Source: Actinomycetes bacterium
Lineage (GTDB): Bacteria; Actinomycetota; Acidimicrobiia; Acidimicrobiales; Palsa-688
Direction of reading: 5' to 3'
NCBI GenBank assembly: GCA_021811865.1
Contig: JAKAQB010000017.1
Location: 1 to 57,301 of the forward strand
DNA: 57,301 nt
Translations under genes and position numbers: made by a program
In this document: positions 32,921 to 42,192 of the stretch, in pieces
Layout: each line of letters begins with the position of its first letter
Position numbering within the stretch: the stretch's first letter is position 1
The notes under the pieces: model-generated
What the model was told of the DNA's origin: nothing
What the model saw: the letters and a program-made list of their open reading frames with translations, nothing else
The model's database searches: none

Positions 32921-33832
32921 GTGGACGCCAGCATCGAGCGCGCGGAAGGGCTTGGGAGCACGAGCCGGGAGAGCGGTCTGGGCCTCGCCACCTACCTCTC
33001 CTTCGTCAAGCCGCACATCGACGTCACCTTCGTCCTCGTCGCCGTCACCGGGACCGTGCTGGCGAGGGCGGGAGGCGGGGGCGTGCCGGGATGGACCCTG
33101 CTCGGCGTCGCGGTCGCGGTCGCCGCGCTGAGCGCCGGTGCCGAGTCCCTCACGAACGTCATCGACCGCGACATCGACGCCGTCATGCCGAGGACCGCAG
33201 GGCGGGCGCTCCCCACCGGCCGCATCGAGGTCCGCTCCGCCGTCGGCCTCGGCGTGGCGCTCAGCGCCGCAGGTCTTTCGATCGCCGCCGCGCTCGGCTT
33301 GTTCCCCTTCGTCTTCCTCCTGCTGGCGCTCGTCGACAACGTGATCGTGTACAGCGCCCTCACCAAGCGGTCGACGCCATGGAGCGTCGTGCTCGGCGCG
33401 CCGGTCGGCTCGCTCGTGCTCTGGGCGGGCTACACGGCCGTGAGCCAGCCGCTCTCCGAGTCAGCCTGGCTCCTCGGGGGGATGGTCGCGGCCTGGGTCC
33501 CGTTGCACATCTGGGCGATCGCCTCCCGCTACCGCGGCGACTACGCGCGGGCCTCGGTGCCGATGGCCCCGGTCGTGTGGAGCCGTCCTGTGCTCGGGCT
33601 CGCGTCGCTCGCGGCAGGCGTCGCGATGGGCGCCCTCGCGACCGGTGGCATACTCGCCATCAAGGGGACGGCGTCGGCGTTCGTCGCCGGACCCGTCGTC
33701 CTGCTCTCGGCGGCGGCTGCCGCAGGCGCGTGCCTACTTCCCTGGCGGGGGAGGCTCGCCCGACCGATGATCCGCCTTGCGACCGCCTACCTGATCCTCG
33801 TCCTGCTCGCCGCGATCGGTCTCGCGACCTGA
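32921..33832 (+). CDS. ctaB: Heme O synthase-like protoheme farnesyltransferase (CtaB family)
   Basis: A 303-residue UbiA-superfamily membrane prenyltransferase with about nine helices. The Asp-rich motif is NVIDRDIDAVMPRT, very close to the NxxxDxxxD of CtaB, and the second motif lies in YSALTKRSTPWSVVLGAPVG. Heme O synthase attaches a farnesyl group to heme b for heme-copper oxidases. GTG 32921 has a GGGAGG RBS 6 nt upstream. The next gene encodes a 12-helix membrane protein that may be the user of the modified heme. Confidence 0.75.
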   Translation: MDASIERAEGLGSTSRESGLGLATYLSFVKPHIDVTFVLVAVTGTVLARAGGGGVPGWTLLGVAVAVAALSAGAESLTNVIDRDIDAVMPRTAGRALPTGRIEVRSAVGLGVALSAAGLSIAAALGLFPFVFLLLALVDNVIVYSALTKRSTPWSVVLGAPVGSLVLWAGYTAVSQPLSESAWLLGGMVAAWVPLHIWAIASRYRGDYARASVPMAPVVWSRPVLGLASLAAGVAMGALATGGILAIKGTASAFVAGPVVLLSAAAAAGACLLPWRGRLARPMIRLATAYLILVLLAAIGLAT

Positions 33833-33886
33833 GCGGCGTGCCCGGACGTGCCTGAACGACGCCCGACGACTACCAAGGAGTGGGAC

Positions 33887-35437
33887 ATGGCAAGTGAAGC
33901 CCTCACAGGAGACGGAAGGCTAGCGGGGGAACGGGTCGAAGGGAGCCGGGCGACGGGGAACTTCTACCGGTACTCCTCGACGATGTCCCGCCTGCTCGGC
34001 GCGTGGATCGTCGTCATCGGCGTGCTCAGCTTCACGACGGTCCCGTTCCTGAAGGCAGGCAACAACGGCGACTTCACGACGTCGATGACGTGGTTCTACC
34101 ACGCCCTCATGCTTCCGGCGGCGCTGTTGTTCCTCATCCTCTGCACGCGGGTGTTCGTCACCCACGACTGGGTGCGCTACCTCGTCTCCCACTCCTCGCT
34201 CGTCGCCCTGTTCGAGGGCGCTGGCTTCCTCGTCCTCGGTTACGGCGCGCTGCACCACGTCTCGTCGCTCACCGACTTCGGCTTCTGGATCGTGATGCCC
34301 TGCACCATCGAGCTCTTCGCCGTGACGCTCGTCTTCGTTGCCGACCTCGCCTACGCGGCCTTCGTCCCGCCGAGCGGAGAGAACATGCCCGGGCAGAAGG
34401 CCGAGATCCACTGGGCGCTGTTCTTCTCCGGGGTCTCGGTGCTCACCTGGGTCGTCCTCGGCATCGCCGCCGCAGCGTCGGCCGTCGGCATCAGCTGGTC
34501 GTTCTGGGCCAACTGGCAGCACGAGTCGATGTCCACGCTCTTCGGCAACCTCGTCACCTCGCACTCTCACGGCATCCTCCCGTCCTTCATGGCGGGGATC
34601 GTCTTCCTCGCCGCCGAGGCCTTCGGCTACTCGCGCCTGGTGGGCATCCGCAAGCAGATCTCGCGGCTCGCCGTGGGAATCATGCTCGGCGGGATCGCCC
34701 TTTACTCCGGGGTCTACGTCGTCTCGGCGCTCGGGACCTTCGTCATTCCGGCATGGTTCCCCTTCGGCAAGGGCGGGGCCAACGGGCTCGCCATGGACGA
34801 CACGATGACCGGCCTAGTCGGCCTCGGCGCGCTGATCCTCGCCGCGGCGATGTCGCCCGAGATCTGGGGGAGCTTCCACAAGGTCGCCGGCGCCGTCAAG
34901 GCGCGCTTCAACCCCGTCCGCCTCGCGGTGTACATGACCTACCTGATGGCCTCGGTCGTCATGTTCCTCTACGGGTACTACATCGAGATGAACGAGACGT
35001 CGTTCGGCTTCGCCAAGATGCCCGCCGCGAGGGCCGTAGACGACCAGATCTTCACGAGGGCCCACCTGCTCCTGGTGTTCGGCTCGCTGCCAGTCATCGC
35101 CGTGTTCCTCATCGCCGCCGAGCTCCTCGGCGACACCTCGGGCGTGCGCGCCACCCTCAAGCGCTGGATGGCCGGGTCCGTGCTCCTCGGGATGCTCGTG
35201 TCGACCGCCGGGATGGGCACCTGGGTCTTCTCCACGCCCGGGCACGAGACGAGCTGGGACGTGAGCAGTGTCGGGGCGATCCTCTACATGTTGGGCCAGG
35301 GGCTCATCCTCGCCGGCGCCATCTTCGGGCTGTTCACCTTCGGCGGAGCAAAGGTGGGCGACCTCGCCGAGGCCGTGACGCGGCCGGAGCCGACGGAGCC
35401 GGACCAAGTCGCCGTGAGCCCGCCGCTCGCCTCCTGA
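33887..35437 (+). CDS. Unassigned 12-helix membrane protein, possible divergent heme-copper oxidase-like subunit
   Basis: A 516-residue polytopic protein with about twelve hydrophobic helices, the number in heme-copper oxidase subunit I. Candidate in-membrane histidines occur in WFYHALMLPAALL (helix 2), TSHSHGILPSFMAGI (helix 6) and RAHLLLVFGSLP (helix 10). The canonical HH and HxH copper/heme motifs of known oxidases are not evident. The nearest functional clue is the adjacent heme-O-synthase-like gene, 54 bp upstream. AAGGAG lies 7 nt before ATG 33887. The identification is tentative; it could equally be a transporter. Confidence 0.5.
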   Translation: MASEALTGDGRLAGERVEGSRATGNFYRYSSTMSRLLGAWIVVIGVLSFTTVPFLKAGNNGDFTTSMTWFYHALMLPAALLFLILCTRVFVTHDWVRYLVSHSSLVALFEGAGFLVLGYGALHHVSSLTDFGFWIVMPCTIELFAVTLVFVADLAYAAFVPPSGENMPGQKAEIHWALFFSGVSVLTWVVLGIAAAASAVGISWSFWANWQHESMSTLFGNLVTSHSHGILPSFMAGIVFLAAEAFGYSRLVGIRKQISRLAVGIMLGGIALYSGVYVVSALGTFVIPAWFPFGKGGANGLAMDDTMTGLVGLGALILAAAMSPEIWGSFHKVAGAVKARFNPVRLAVYMTYLMASVVMFLYGYYIEMNETSFGFAKMPAARAVDDQIFTRAHLLLVFGSLPVIAVFLIAAELLGDTSGVRATLKRWMAGSVLLGMLVSTAGMGTWVFSTPGHETSWDVSSVGAILYMLGQGLILAGAIFGLFTFGGAKVGDLAEAVTRPEPTEPDQVAVSPPLAS

Positions 35438-35673
35438 GAGACGCGCCGTGGCGCGATGCTCGACTCAGCATACCACTTATGGTATAACAGTCCGGTCCGG
35501 GACAGGCGGGCAACAGGTTGACTCTGGCCCAACCACGTGAAACTGATGGCCTACCGTCCGAGCCGTGGTTGTGCGCAGCTCGAACACCTCGGTCGAGGTG
35601 GCCTCTCGAGACGTACCGTGGGCGAGATGGCTTTCCCGGCCAACCCCTGGACCCGATGTTGGACGTCGGGGCG
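35438..35673 (+). promoter_or_regulatory. Regulatory region of the GltD-like/PFOR operon
   Basis: Near 35470-35485 the inverted repeat ATACCA-CTTA-TGGTAT is an operator-like dyad in a locally A+T-rich patch. Further on, TACCGT (35552-35557) is a -10 candidate that would give a leader of about 110 nt before ATG 35674. Confidence 0.4.
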
Positions 35674-37314
35674 ATGACCCGCCCCGACCTCACCGCCCGG
35701 CCCGATCTGGCCCACGGACATTCGTGGGCGGGACCGGTCCGCAGCCGTCGCCCCATCTACGTGGATCTGCTCCCTCCCTGCAACGCCGGTTGCCCGGCGG
35801 GGGAGAACATCCAGGCGTGGCTGGCCGAGGCCGAGGTCGGCCGCTACGAACACGCGTGGCGGGCGCTGGTGGCCGACAACCCGTTCCCGGCCACCGAGGG
35901 CCGCGTCTGCTACCACCCCTGCGAGTGCTCCTGCAACCGGGCCGAGCTGGATCAAGCGGTGTCGATCCACGCCGTGGAGCGCTTCTTGGGCGACCTGGCT
36001 CTGGAGCAGCACTGGGAGCTCTCGGCGCCCGCGTCACGAAGCGGCAAGCGGGTGCTGGTGGTGGGGGCGGGGCCGAGCGGGCTGTCGGCCGCCTACCACC
36101 TGGCTCGGCGCGGACACGAGGTGGAGATCCGCGACGCCGGCCCGGAGCCGGGCGGGATGATGCGCTACGGCATCCCCGCCTACCGCCTCCCTCGCGAGGT
36201 GCTCGCCGCCGAGTTGGAGCGCATCAAGACACTGGGGGTGCGTGTAGTCTGCGGGCACCGGGTCAGCGACCTCGACGCCGAATGGCGCGAGGGCAGCTTC
36301 GACGCCGTGTTCGTGGCCGTGGGTGCCCATCTCTCCAAGCGGGTCGACATCCCGTCCCGCGACGCCGGGCGGATCCTCGACGCCGTGTCCTTCTTGAAGG
36401 GTGTCGCCTCCGGTGAGCGCCCGGTGCTGGGCCGGCGCGTGGCGGTCTACGGCGGGGGTAACACCGCCATGGACGCGGCTCGTGTCGCCCGGCGCCTGGG
36501 GGCCGCGGAGGCCCTCGTCGTCTACCGCCGCACCCGGGCCCAGATGCCCGCCCACGAGGAGGAGGCCCAAGACGCCGAACGCGAAGGCGTGCGGATCAAC
36601 TGGTTGCGCACCATCAGCGCCTTCGAGGGTCCCGATCTGGTGGTGGAGGCGATGGAGCTCGACGAGCACGGGGTTCCTCGTCCCACCGGGCGACTCGAGC
36701 GACTGGCCGCCGACAGCCTGATCCTGGCCCTCGGCCAGGAGACCGACACGAGCTTCCTGCGCACGGTGCCGGGAGTCGAGCTCGAAGAAGATGGCACGGT
36801 GGTGGTCTCCGCGTCCATGATGACCGGTGCGCCCGGCGTGTTCGCCGGCGGTGACATGGTGCCCGCCGAGCGCACGGTGACCGTCGGGGTGGGGCACGGG
36901 AAGAAGGCGGCTCGCTATATCGACGCCTGGCTCACGGGCAAGGCAGCCGCGGACTGGCCCAAGCACCCCCTCGCCGACTTCGAGAAGCTGCACCTCTGGT
37001 ACTTCGGGGACTTCGCCCTTAGGTCCCAACCCGAGCTCGAGCCGGAGACACGGGTGGCGGATTTCTCCGAGGTGGTCGGCGGGCTCTCCGAGGCGGATGC
37101 CCGTTACGAGGCGGCGCGGTGCCTGTCGTGCGGGAATTGCTTCGAGTGCGACGGGTGCCTGGGCGCCTGCCCGGAAGCCGCGGTGATCAAGCTAGGAGTG
37201 GGACATCGCTACCGCTTCGACTACGACCGCTGCACGGGGTGTGCGGCGTGCTTCGAGCAATGTCCTGTGCATGCCATCGAGATGGTCTCCGAGCCGGCGG
37301 GGGAGGGCGGCTGA
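35674..37314 (+). CDS. GltD-like FAD/NAD(P) oxidoreductase with C-terminal 2[4Fe-4S] ferredoxin domain
   Basis: A 546-residue flavoprotein related to glutamate synthase small subunit. The N-terminal Fer4_20-type domain contains CNAGCPAGENIQ and CYHPCECSCNRAE. The FAD motif is VVGAGPSGLSAAYHLA, and the NAD(P) motif is VYGGGNTAMDAARVARRLG. The C-terminus adds two ferredoxin motifs, CLSCGNCFECDGCLGACP and CTGCAACFEQCP. No glutamate synthase large subunit is present. The next gene is a pyruvate:ferredoxin oxidoreductase, so it probably shuttles electrons between NAD(P)H and ferredoxin. The start at ATG 35674 is the less certain part. Confidence 0.78.
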   Translation: MTRPDLTARPDLAHGHSWAGPVRSRRPIYVDLLPPCNAGCPAGENIQAWLAEAEVGRYEHAWRALVADNPFPATEGRVCYHPCECSCNRAELDQAVSIHAVERFLGDLALEQHWELSAPASRSGKRVLVVGAGPSGLSAAYHLARRGHEVEIRDAGPEPGGMMRYGIPAYRLPREVLAAELERIKTLGVRVVCGHRVSDLDAEWREGSFDAVFVAVGAHLSKRVDIPSRDAGRILDAVSFLKGVASGERPVLGRRVAVYGGGNTAMDAARVARRLGAAEALVVYRRTRAQMPAHEEEAQDAEREGVRINWLRTISAFEGPDLVVEAMELDEHGVPRPTGRLERLAADSLILALGQETDTSFLRTVPGVELEEDGTVVVSASMMTGAPGVFAGGDMVPAERTVTVGVGHGKKAARYIDAWLTGKAAADWPKHPLADFEKLHLWYFGDFALRSQPELEPETRVADFSEVVGGLSEADARYEAARCLSCGNCFECDGCLGACPEAAVIKLGVGHRYRFDYDRCTGCAACFEQCPVHAIEMVSEPAGEGG

Positions 37315-40300
37315 TGCGAGCAATCGTCGACGGCAACGAGGCGGCGGTCTCGGTGGCGTACCGGACCAACGAAGTCTGCGCCATCTTCCCCATCACCCCG
37401 GCTTCGCCCATGGCCGAACTGGCCGACGAGTGGTCGTGCGCGCGGCGCCCCAACGTCTACGGCAGCGTGCCGGCGGTGGTCGAGATGCAGAGCGAAGCCG
37501 GCGCCGCCGGCGCCCTCCACGGTGCGCTCCAAGGCGGGGCCTTGTCGACCACGTTCACTGCATCCCAGGGTCTCTTGCTCATGGTCCCCGATATGTACAA
37601 GATCGCCGGCGAGCTCACCCCGGCGGTCTTCCATGTGGCCGCCCGCTCGTTGGCCGCCCAGGGGCTGTCGATCTTCGGGGACCACCAAGACGTCATGGCC
37701 GTTCGCTCCACCGGGTTCGCCCTGCTCGCTTCTTCGTCGGTGCAGGAGGCCCACGACCTCGCTGCGGTGGCCCAGGCCGCCACGCTACGGGCCCGGGTGC
37801 CCTTCGTGCACTTCTTTGACGGGTTTCGCACCAGCCACGAGCTCAACACCGTGGAGCTGCTCTCCGACGACGACCTTCGGGCCCTGGTCCCCGAGGAGCT
37901 CATCCGTGCCCATCGTGCCCGGGCCATGTCGCCTGAGCATGCCTTCATCCGGGGCACCTCGCAGAATCCCGATGTTTACTTCCAGGCCAGAGAGACCGTG
38001 AACCCGTTCTACGCCCGGGTTCCCGCTCTGGTGCAGCAATCCATGGACGCCCTGGCCGAGCGAAGCGGCCGCCGGTACCACCTCGTCGACTACGCCGGGG
38101 ACCCCGAAGCCGAGCGGGTGGTGGTGGCGATGGGTTCGGGGGCCGAGACCCTGCGCGAAACCGTGGCCCATCTGTGCAGCACGGGCGAGAAGGTGGGCGT
38201 GATCACCCTGCGCCTGTACCGGCCGTTCCCGGCCGAGGCCTTGCTCGCGGCCCTGCCGGAGAGCGCCCGGAAGGTGGGGGTGCTCGATCGGACCAAGGAG
38301 CCGGGCTCGCTGGGTGAGCCACTGTTCTTGGACGTGCTCGGCGCCCTGGCCGAGGGCCATGCCGAGGGCGAGCGGCGGAGGATGCCGGAGGTCTTCGGCG
38401 GCCGGTACGGGCTGTCCTCCAAGGAGTTCACCCCCGCCATGGTTGCCGGGGTCCTCGCCGAGCTCGATCGAGACCGCCCGCGACGGCGCTTCACCGTCGG
38501 GATCACCGACGACGTCTCGGGGACCTCGATCCCCTGCGACGCGTCGCTCGACATCGAGGCATCGGGGACGCTGCGGGCGGTGTTCTTCGGCCGGGGCTCC
38601 GACGGAACGGTAGGGGCCAACAAGAACAGCATCAAGATCCTCGGCGCCGGCCAGTTCTACGCCCAGGGATACTTCGTCTACGACTCCAAGAAGTCGGGCT
38701 CTGAGACGGTCTCGCACCTGCGCTTCGGGCCCGAGCCCATCCGGGCCCCGTATCTGGTCGAGCGGGCCGGCTTCGTGGGATGTCACCACTCCGGCCTCCT
38801 CGAGCGACACGAGGTGCTCGGCAGGGCTGCCCAGGGCGCCACGCTCCTGCTCAACTGTCCCGAGCCCGCAGCTCAGGTCTGGGACGCCCTTGCCCGCCCG
38901 GTCCAAGAGCAGATCATCGAAAAGGGCATCTCTCTCTACGTGATCGACGCCAACCGCATCGCTCGGGATCTGGAGCTCGCCGGGCGAGTGAACACGATCC
39001 TTCAGACGTGCTTCTTCGCCATCTCGGGCGTCCTCCCTCGAGACGAGGCGATCGAGCGGATCAAAGATTCGATCCGCAAGACCTATGCCCGCCGCGGGTC
39101 AAGGGTCGTCCAGTCCAACCTGGCGGCGGTCGACCGTGCCCTCGAGGCCCTGGTGCGAGTGGAGATCCCGGGCCGTGCCACCTCCACCACTGAGCCAGCG
39201 CCGGTTGTGCCTGATGACGCCCCCGAGTTCGTGAGGAGCGTGACGGCGGTGATGATGTCGGGGGGCGGTGACGAGCTGCCGGTCAGCGCCCTGCCTGTGG
39301 ATGGCACCTGGCCCAGCGGCACTGCTGCGTACGAGAAGCGCAACGTCTCCGATCTCGTCGCCCAGTGGGACCCCACACTCTGCATCCAGTGCGGCAACTG
39401 CAGCTTCGTCTGCCCCCATTCCGTGATCCGGGCCAAGTATTACGACCGCTCTCGGCTAGATGGCGCTCCCGCGGCATTTCGTTCCGCCCCGCTCAACGCC
39501 CGTGGGCTTCCCGACAGTGCCTATACCTTGCAGGTCTATGCCGAGGACTGCACCGGCTGTGCTTTGTGCGTAGAAGCCTGTCCCGTCACCGCGCCGGCCG
39601 ATCGCGGCCACAAGGCCATCAACCTCGCCTGGCGCGAAGACCTGGTCGTCGCCGAGCGGAGGAACGTCGCATTCTTCGAGTCGCTGCCGGCGGCCGAGCG
39701 CCCTCGGGTGGACTTTGGGACGGTGCGGGGTACCCAGTTCCTCACCCCGCTCTTCGAGTTCTCCGGGGCTTGTGCCGGCTGCGGCGAAACGCCGTACCTG
39801 AAGCTGCTCTCCCAGCTTTTCGGCGACCGCGCCGTGATTGCCAACGCCACTGGGTGCTCGTCGATCTACGGCGGGAACCTGCCCACCACCCCCTGGACCA
39901 GCGACGCCGAGGGGCGCGGCCCGGCTTGGTCGAACTCGCTGTTCGAGGACAACGGCGAGTTCGGCCTGGGGCTGCGCCTGGCCGCCGACCACCACGCGGC
40001 GGTGGCCGGGGCCCGCCTTGTCGAGCTCGAGGACGTCATCGGTGCCGAGCTGGTCGAAGCGCTGTTGGCCGCACCCCAGCGCACCGAGTCGGAGCTCGCG
40101 GCCCAACGCCGGCGTCTCTTGGAGCTGCGCCAGCGCCTCGAGGCGCTGGCGCAGCCGGCGGCCGAGGATCTCGCCAGCGTGCTCGATCACCTGCTGCGGC
40201 GCAGCGTCTGGATCGTGGGTGGCGACGGCTGGGCCTATGACATCGGCGCAGCTGGCCTCGACCACGTGCTGGCGAGCGGGCGTGACGTGAACGTGTTGGT

Positions 40301-40880
40301 GCTCGACACCGAGGTCTACTCCAACACCGGGGGCCAGGCCTCCAAGGCCACTCCGCTCGGGGCGGTGGCCAAGTTCGCTGCCGCCGGCAAGTCGGTCGAG
40401 AAGAAGGACCTAGCCCTCCAGGCCATCGCCTACGGCAGCGTGTACGTGGCCCGCCTGGCGATGGGGGCCGACCCCCAGCAGACCCTGCGCGCGTTCCGGG
40501 AGGCCGAGGCCTACGACGGCCCGTCGCTGCTCATCGCCTACAGCCACTGCATCGCGCATGGGATCGAGATGCGAGACGGCCTCGACCAGCAACACCGGGC
40601 CGTCGCCAGCGCGTACTGGCCGCTCATCCGATACGACCCGGTCCTGCGCCAAGGCGGCCAGAATCCCTTCCTCCTCGACTCACCCCGACCCCGGATCTCG
40701 CTGGGCGACTACACCCGTAGGGAGCTGCGCTACTCGATGCTGACCCGTTCCGATCGCGCCGAGTCCGAGCGCCTCTCGGCCCTGGCCCAGCAGGCGGTCG
40801 ACCAGCGCTGGGCGGTCTACGAGGAGATGGCCACGCGCCCCGCCGAACGGTTCCCTGCCGATGCTCGCAAGGAGCGTTGA
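37314..40880 (+). CDS. nifJ: Pyruvate:ferredoxin (flavodoxin) oxidoreductase, single chain
   Basis: A 1188-residue NifJ-type enzyme, the usual length for the fused form, which oxidatively decarboxylates pyruvate to acetyl-CoA and reduces ferredoxin. The domain order is right. It runs from the N-terminal FPITPASPMAELAD, through the gamma-like domain with FGRGSDGTVGANKNSIKI, and the two [4Fe-4S] motifs CIQCGNCSFVCP and CTGCALCVEACP, to the TPP domain with CAGCGETPYLKLL, TGCSSIYG and VLDTEVYSNTGGQ. ATG 37314 overlaps the upstream stop (TGATG) and has GGGAGG. It implies an anaerobic or microaerobic mode. Confidence 0.92.
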   Translation: MRAIVDGNEAAVSVAYRTNEVCAIFPITPASPMAELADEWSCARRPNVYGSVPAVVEMQSEAGAAGALHGALQGGALSTTFTASQGLLLMVPDMYKIAGELTPAVFHVAARSLAAQGLSIFGDHQDVMAVRSTGFALLASSSVQEAHDLAAVAQAATLRARVPFVHFFDGFRTSHELNTVELLSDDDLRALVPEELIRAHRARAMSPEHAFIRGTSQNPDVYFQARETVNPFYARVPALVQQSMDALAERSGRRYHLVDYAGDPEAERVVVAMGSGAETLRETVAHLCSTGEKVGVITLRLYRPFPAEALLAALPESARKVGVLDRTKEPGSLGEPLFLDVLGALAEGHAEGERRRMPEVFGGRYGLSSKEFTPAMVAGVLAELDRDRPRRRFTVGITDDVSGTSIPCDASLDIEASGTLRAVFFGRGSDGTVGANKNSIKILGAGQFYAQGYFVYDSKKSGSETVSHLRFGPEPIRAPYLVERAGFVGCHHSGLLERHEVLGRAAQGATLLLNCPEPAAQVWDALARPVQEQIIEKGISLYVIDANRIARDLELAGRVNTILQTCFFAISGVLPRDEAIERIKDSIRKTYARRGSRVVQSNLAAVDRALEALVRVEIPGRATSTTEPAPVVPDDAPEFVRSVTAVMMSGGGDELPVSALPVDGTWPSGTAAYEKRNVSDLVAQWDPTLCIQCGNCSFVCPHSVIRAKYYDRSRLDGAPAAFRSAPLNARGLPDSAYTLQVYAEDCTGCALCVEACPVTAPADRGHKAINLAWREDLVVAERRNVAFFESLPAAERPRVDFGTVRGTQFLTPLFEFSGACAGCGETPYLKLLSQLFGDRAVIANATGCSSIYGGNLPTTPWTSDAEGRGPAWSNSLFEDNGEFGLGLRLAADHHAAVAGARLVELEDVIGAELVEALLAAPQRTESELAAQRRRLLELRQRLEALAQPAAEDLASVLDHLLRRSVWIVGGDGWAYDIGAAGLDHVLASGRDVNVLVLDTEVYSNTGGQASKATPLGAVAKFAAAGKSVEKKDLALQAIAYGSVYVARLAMGADPQQTLRAFREAEAYDGPSLLIAYSHCIAHGIEMRDGLDQQHRAVASAYWPLIRYDPVLRQGGQNPFLLDSPRPRISLGDYTRRELRYSMLTRSDRAESERLSALAQQAVDQRWAVYEEMATRPAERFPADARKER

Positions 40881-41103
40881 TGGAGCTCACCACCACGTAT
40901 CTGGGCCTGCCGCTTCGAAACCCGCTCGTCGCCTCGGCCTCCCTGCCTTCCCCACCCCCTGGACGGAGTCCGTCGCCTGGCCGACGCCGGCGTTGGCCGG
41001 GTGGTGGCGCTGCACTTGCTCTTCGAAGAAGAGCTCGAGGAGCAAGCCGAGCGCCACGCCACGCGGTGCAGCGCTTCCGTGCCGATGCCCGTAGGCGGCC
41101 CGC
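40880..41103 (+). pseudogene. Frameshifted 5' fragment of a dihydroorotate-dehydrogenase-like gene
   Basis: The fragment begins with an RBS and ATG (TGATGG overlap with the nifJ stop) and reads MELTTTYLGLPLRNPLVASAS, matching the start of the next gene (MDLTTTYLGLQLANPLIASAS). A +1 change in a C-run near 40950-40960 then shifts the frame. In the new frame LDGVRRLADAGVGRVV...LLFEEELEEQAERHA again matches the neighbour. It ends after about 60 residues' worth. It is a partial tandem duplicate or the remnant of an ancestral copy. Confidence 0.85.
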
Positions 41104-42117
41104 ATGGACCTGACCACGACCTACCTGGGCCTACAGCTCGCCAACCCGCTCATCGCTTCGGCCTCTCCGCTGTCGCACACCCTGGACGGGGTACGCCGCC
41201 TGGCCGACGCCGGCGTGGGCGCGGTGGTGCTCCACTCGCTCTTCCAGGAGGAGATCGAGGTGGAGGCCGAGCGCTATGCCCGCCTCACCTGGGCCGGCAG
41301 CGAGCGCTTCGCCGAGTCGCTCACCTACTTCCCGGAGGCACCCAGGACCGACGCCGTGGCACGCGACTACCTCAGCCTGCTCGAGCGGGCCAGCTCGGTC
41401 GTCGACATCCCGGTGATCGCTTCGCTCAACGGGACCACCGCCAGTGGCTGGACCGCCTATGCCCGCGCCATGGCCGACGCTGGGGCGGCAGCCATCGAGC
41501 TCAACACCTACCATCTTCCCGCCGACCCGAGCGTCTGGGGAGGCGACGTCGAGGAGCGTTACGTCGAGATCGTCGATCTGGTGAAGGCCACGGTGGCGCT
41601 TCCTGTCGCGGTCAAGCTCTCCTCCTACCTGTCTTCGCCGGCGAACATGGCGCTCCGGCTCGCGGACGCCGGTGCCGACGGGCTCGTGCTCTTCAACCGG
41701 TTCTTCCAGCCCGACATCGACCCCGAGGGCCTGGCAGTGGTGCCCGGTGTCGACCTGTCCAGCCCCGCCGAGGGACGAGTTCCTCGGACCTGGATAGCCC
41801 TGCTGCGCCGACAGGTCCGGGTGGACCTGGCCGGGACGACCGGTGTGGAGGGACCCGACGACCTCGTCAAGTACCTCCTTGCGGGAGCGGACGTCGTCAT
41901 GAGCGCCTCGGCACTGCTGCGCCACGGACCCGACCATGCCCAGGTGCTGCTTGCCGGCCTGGCCGCTTGGATGGCACAGCGCGGCTTAAGACGCCTTGGC
42001 GAGCTTCGAGGGATGTTCGCCGTGCCACCCGATGTGGATGCCACGGTCCACGAGCGGGCCAGCTACGTTGCTGCCCTCCGAGCCGCCAACGCCGGCGGCG
42101 GTGACCGTCAGTGGTGA
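41104..42117 (+). CDS. Dihydroorotate dehydrogenase-like FMN protein
   Basis: A 337-residue TIM-barrel protein of the DHOD family that commonly accompanies nifJ. It starts MDLTTTYLGLQLANPLIASASPLS and has the phosphate-binding C-terminal GTTGVEGPDDLVKYLLAGADVVMSASAL. The usual pyrimidine-pathway active-site context is not obvious, so it is more likely an FMN oxidoreductase linked to ferredoxin chemistry than PyrD. There is no clear RBS before ATG 41104. A 21-codon GTG frame overlaps its stop and then ends. Confidence 0.78.
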   Translation: MDLTTTYLGLQLANPLIASASPLSHTLDGVRRLADAGVGAVVLHSLFQEEIEVEAERYARLTWAGSERFAESLTYFPEAPRTDAVARDYLSLLERASSVVDIPVIASLNGTTASGWTAYARAMADAGAAAIELNTYHLPADPSVWGGDVEERYVEIVDLVKATVALPVAVKLSSYLSSPANMALRLADAGADGLVLFNRFFQPDIDPEGLAVVPGVDLSSPAEGRVPRTWIALLRRQVRVDLAGTTGVEGPDDLVKYLLAGADVVMSASALLRHGPDHAQVLLAGLAAWMAQRGLRRLGELRGMFAVPPDVDATVHERASYVAALRAANAGGGDRQW

Positions 42118-42192
42118 TCGTGGGCAGCGCACGCGTGGCGCAGCTGGTCTCCGCGCGACGTGGTCTGTGGGCGACGTAGTGGTCTCGGTCCC

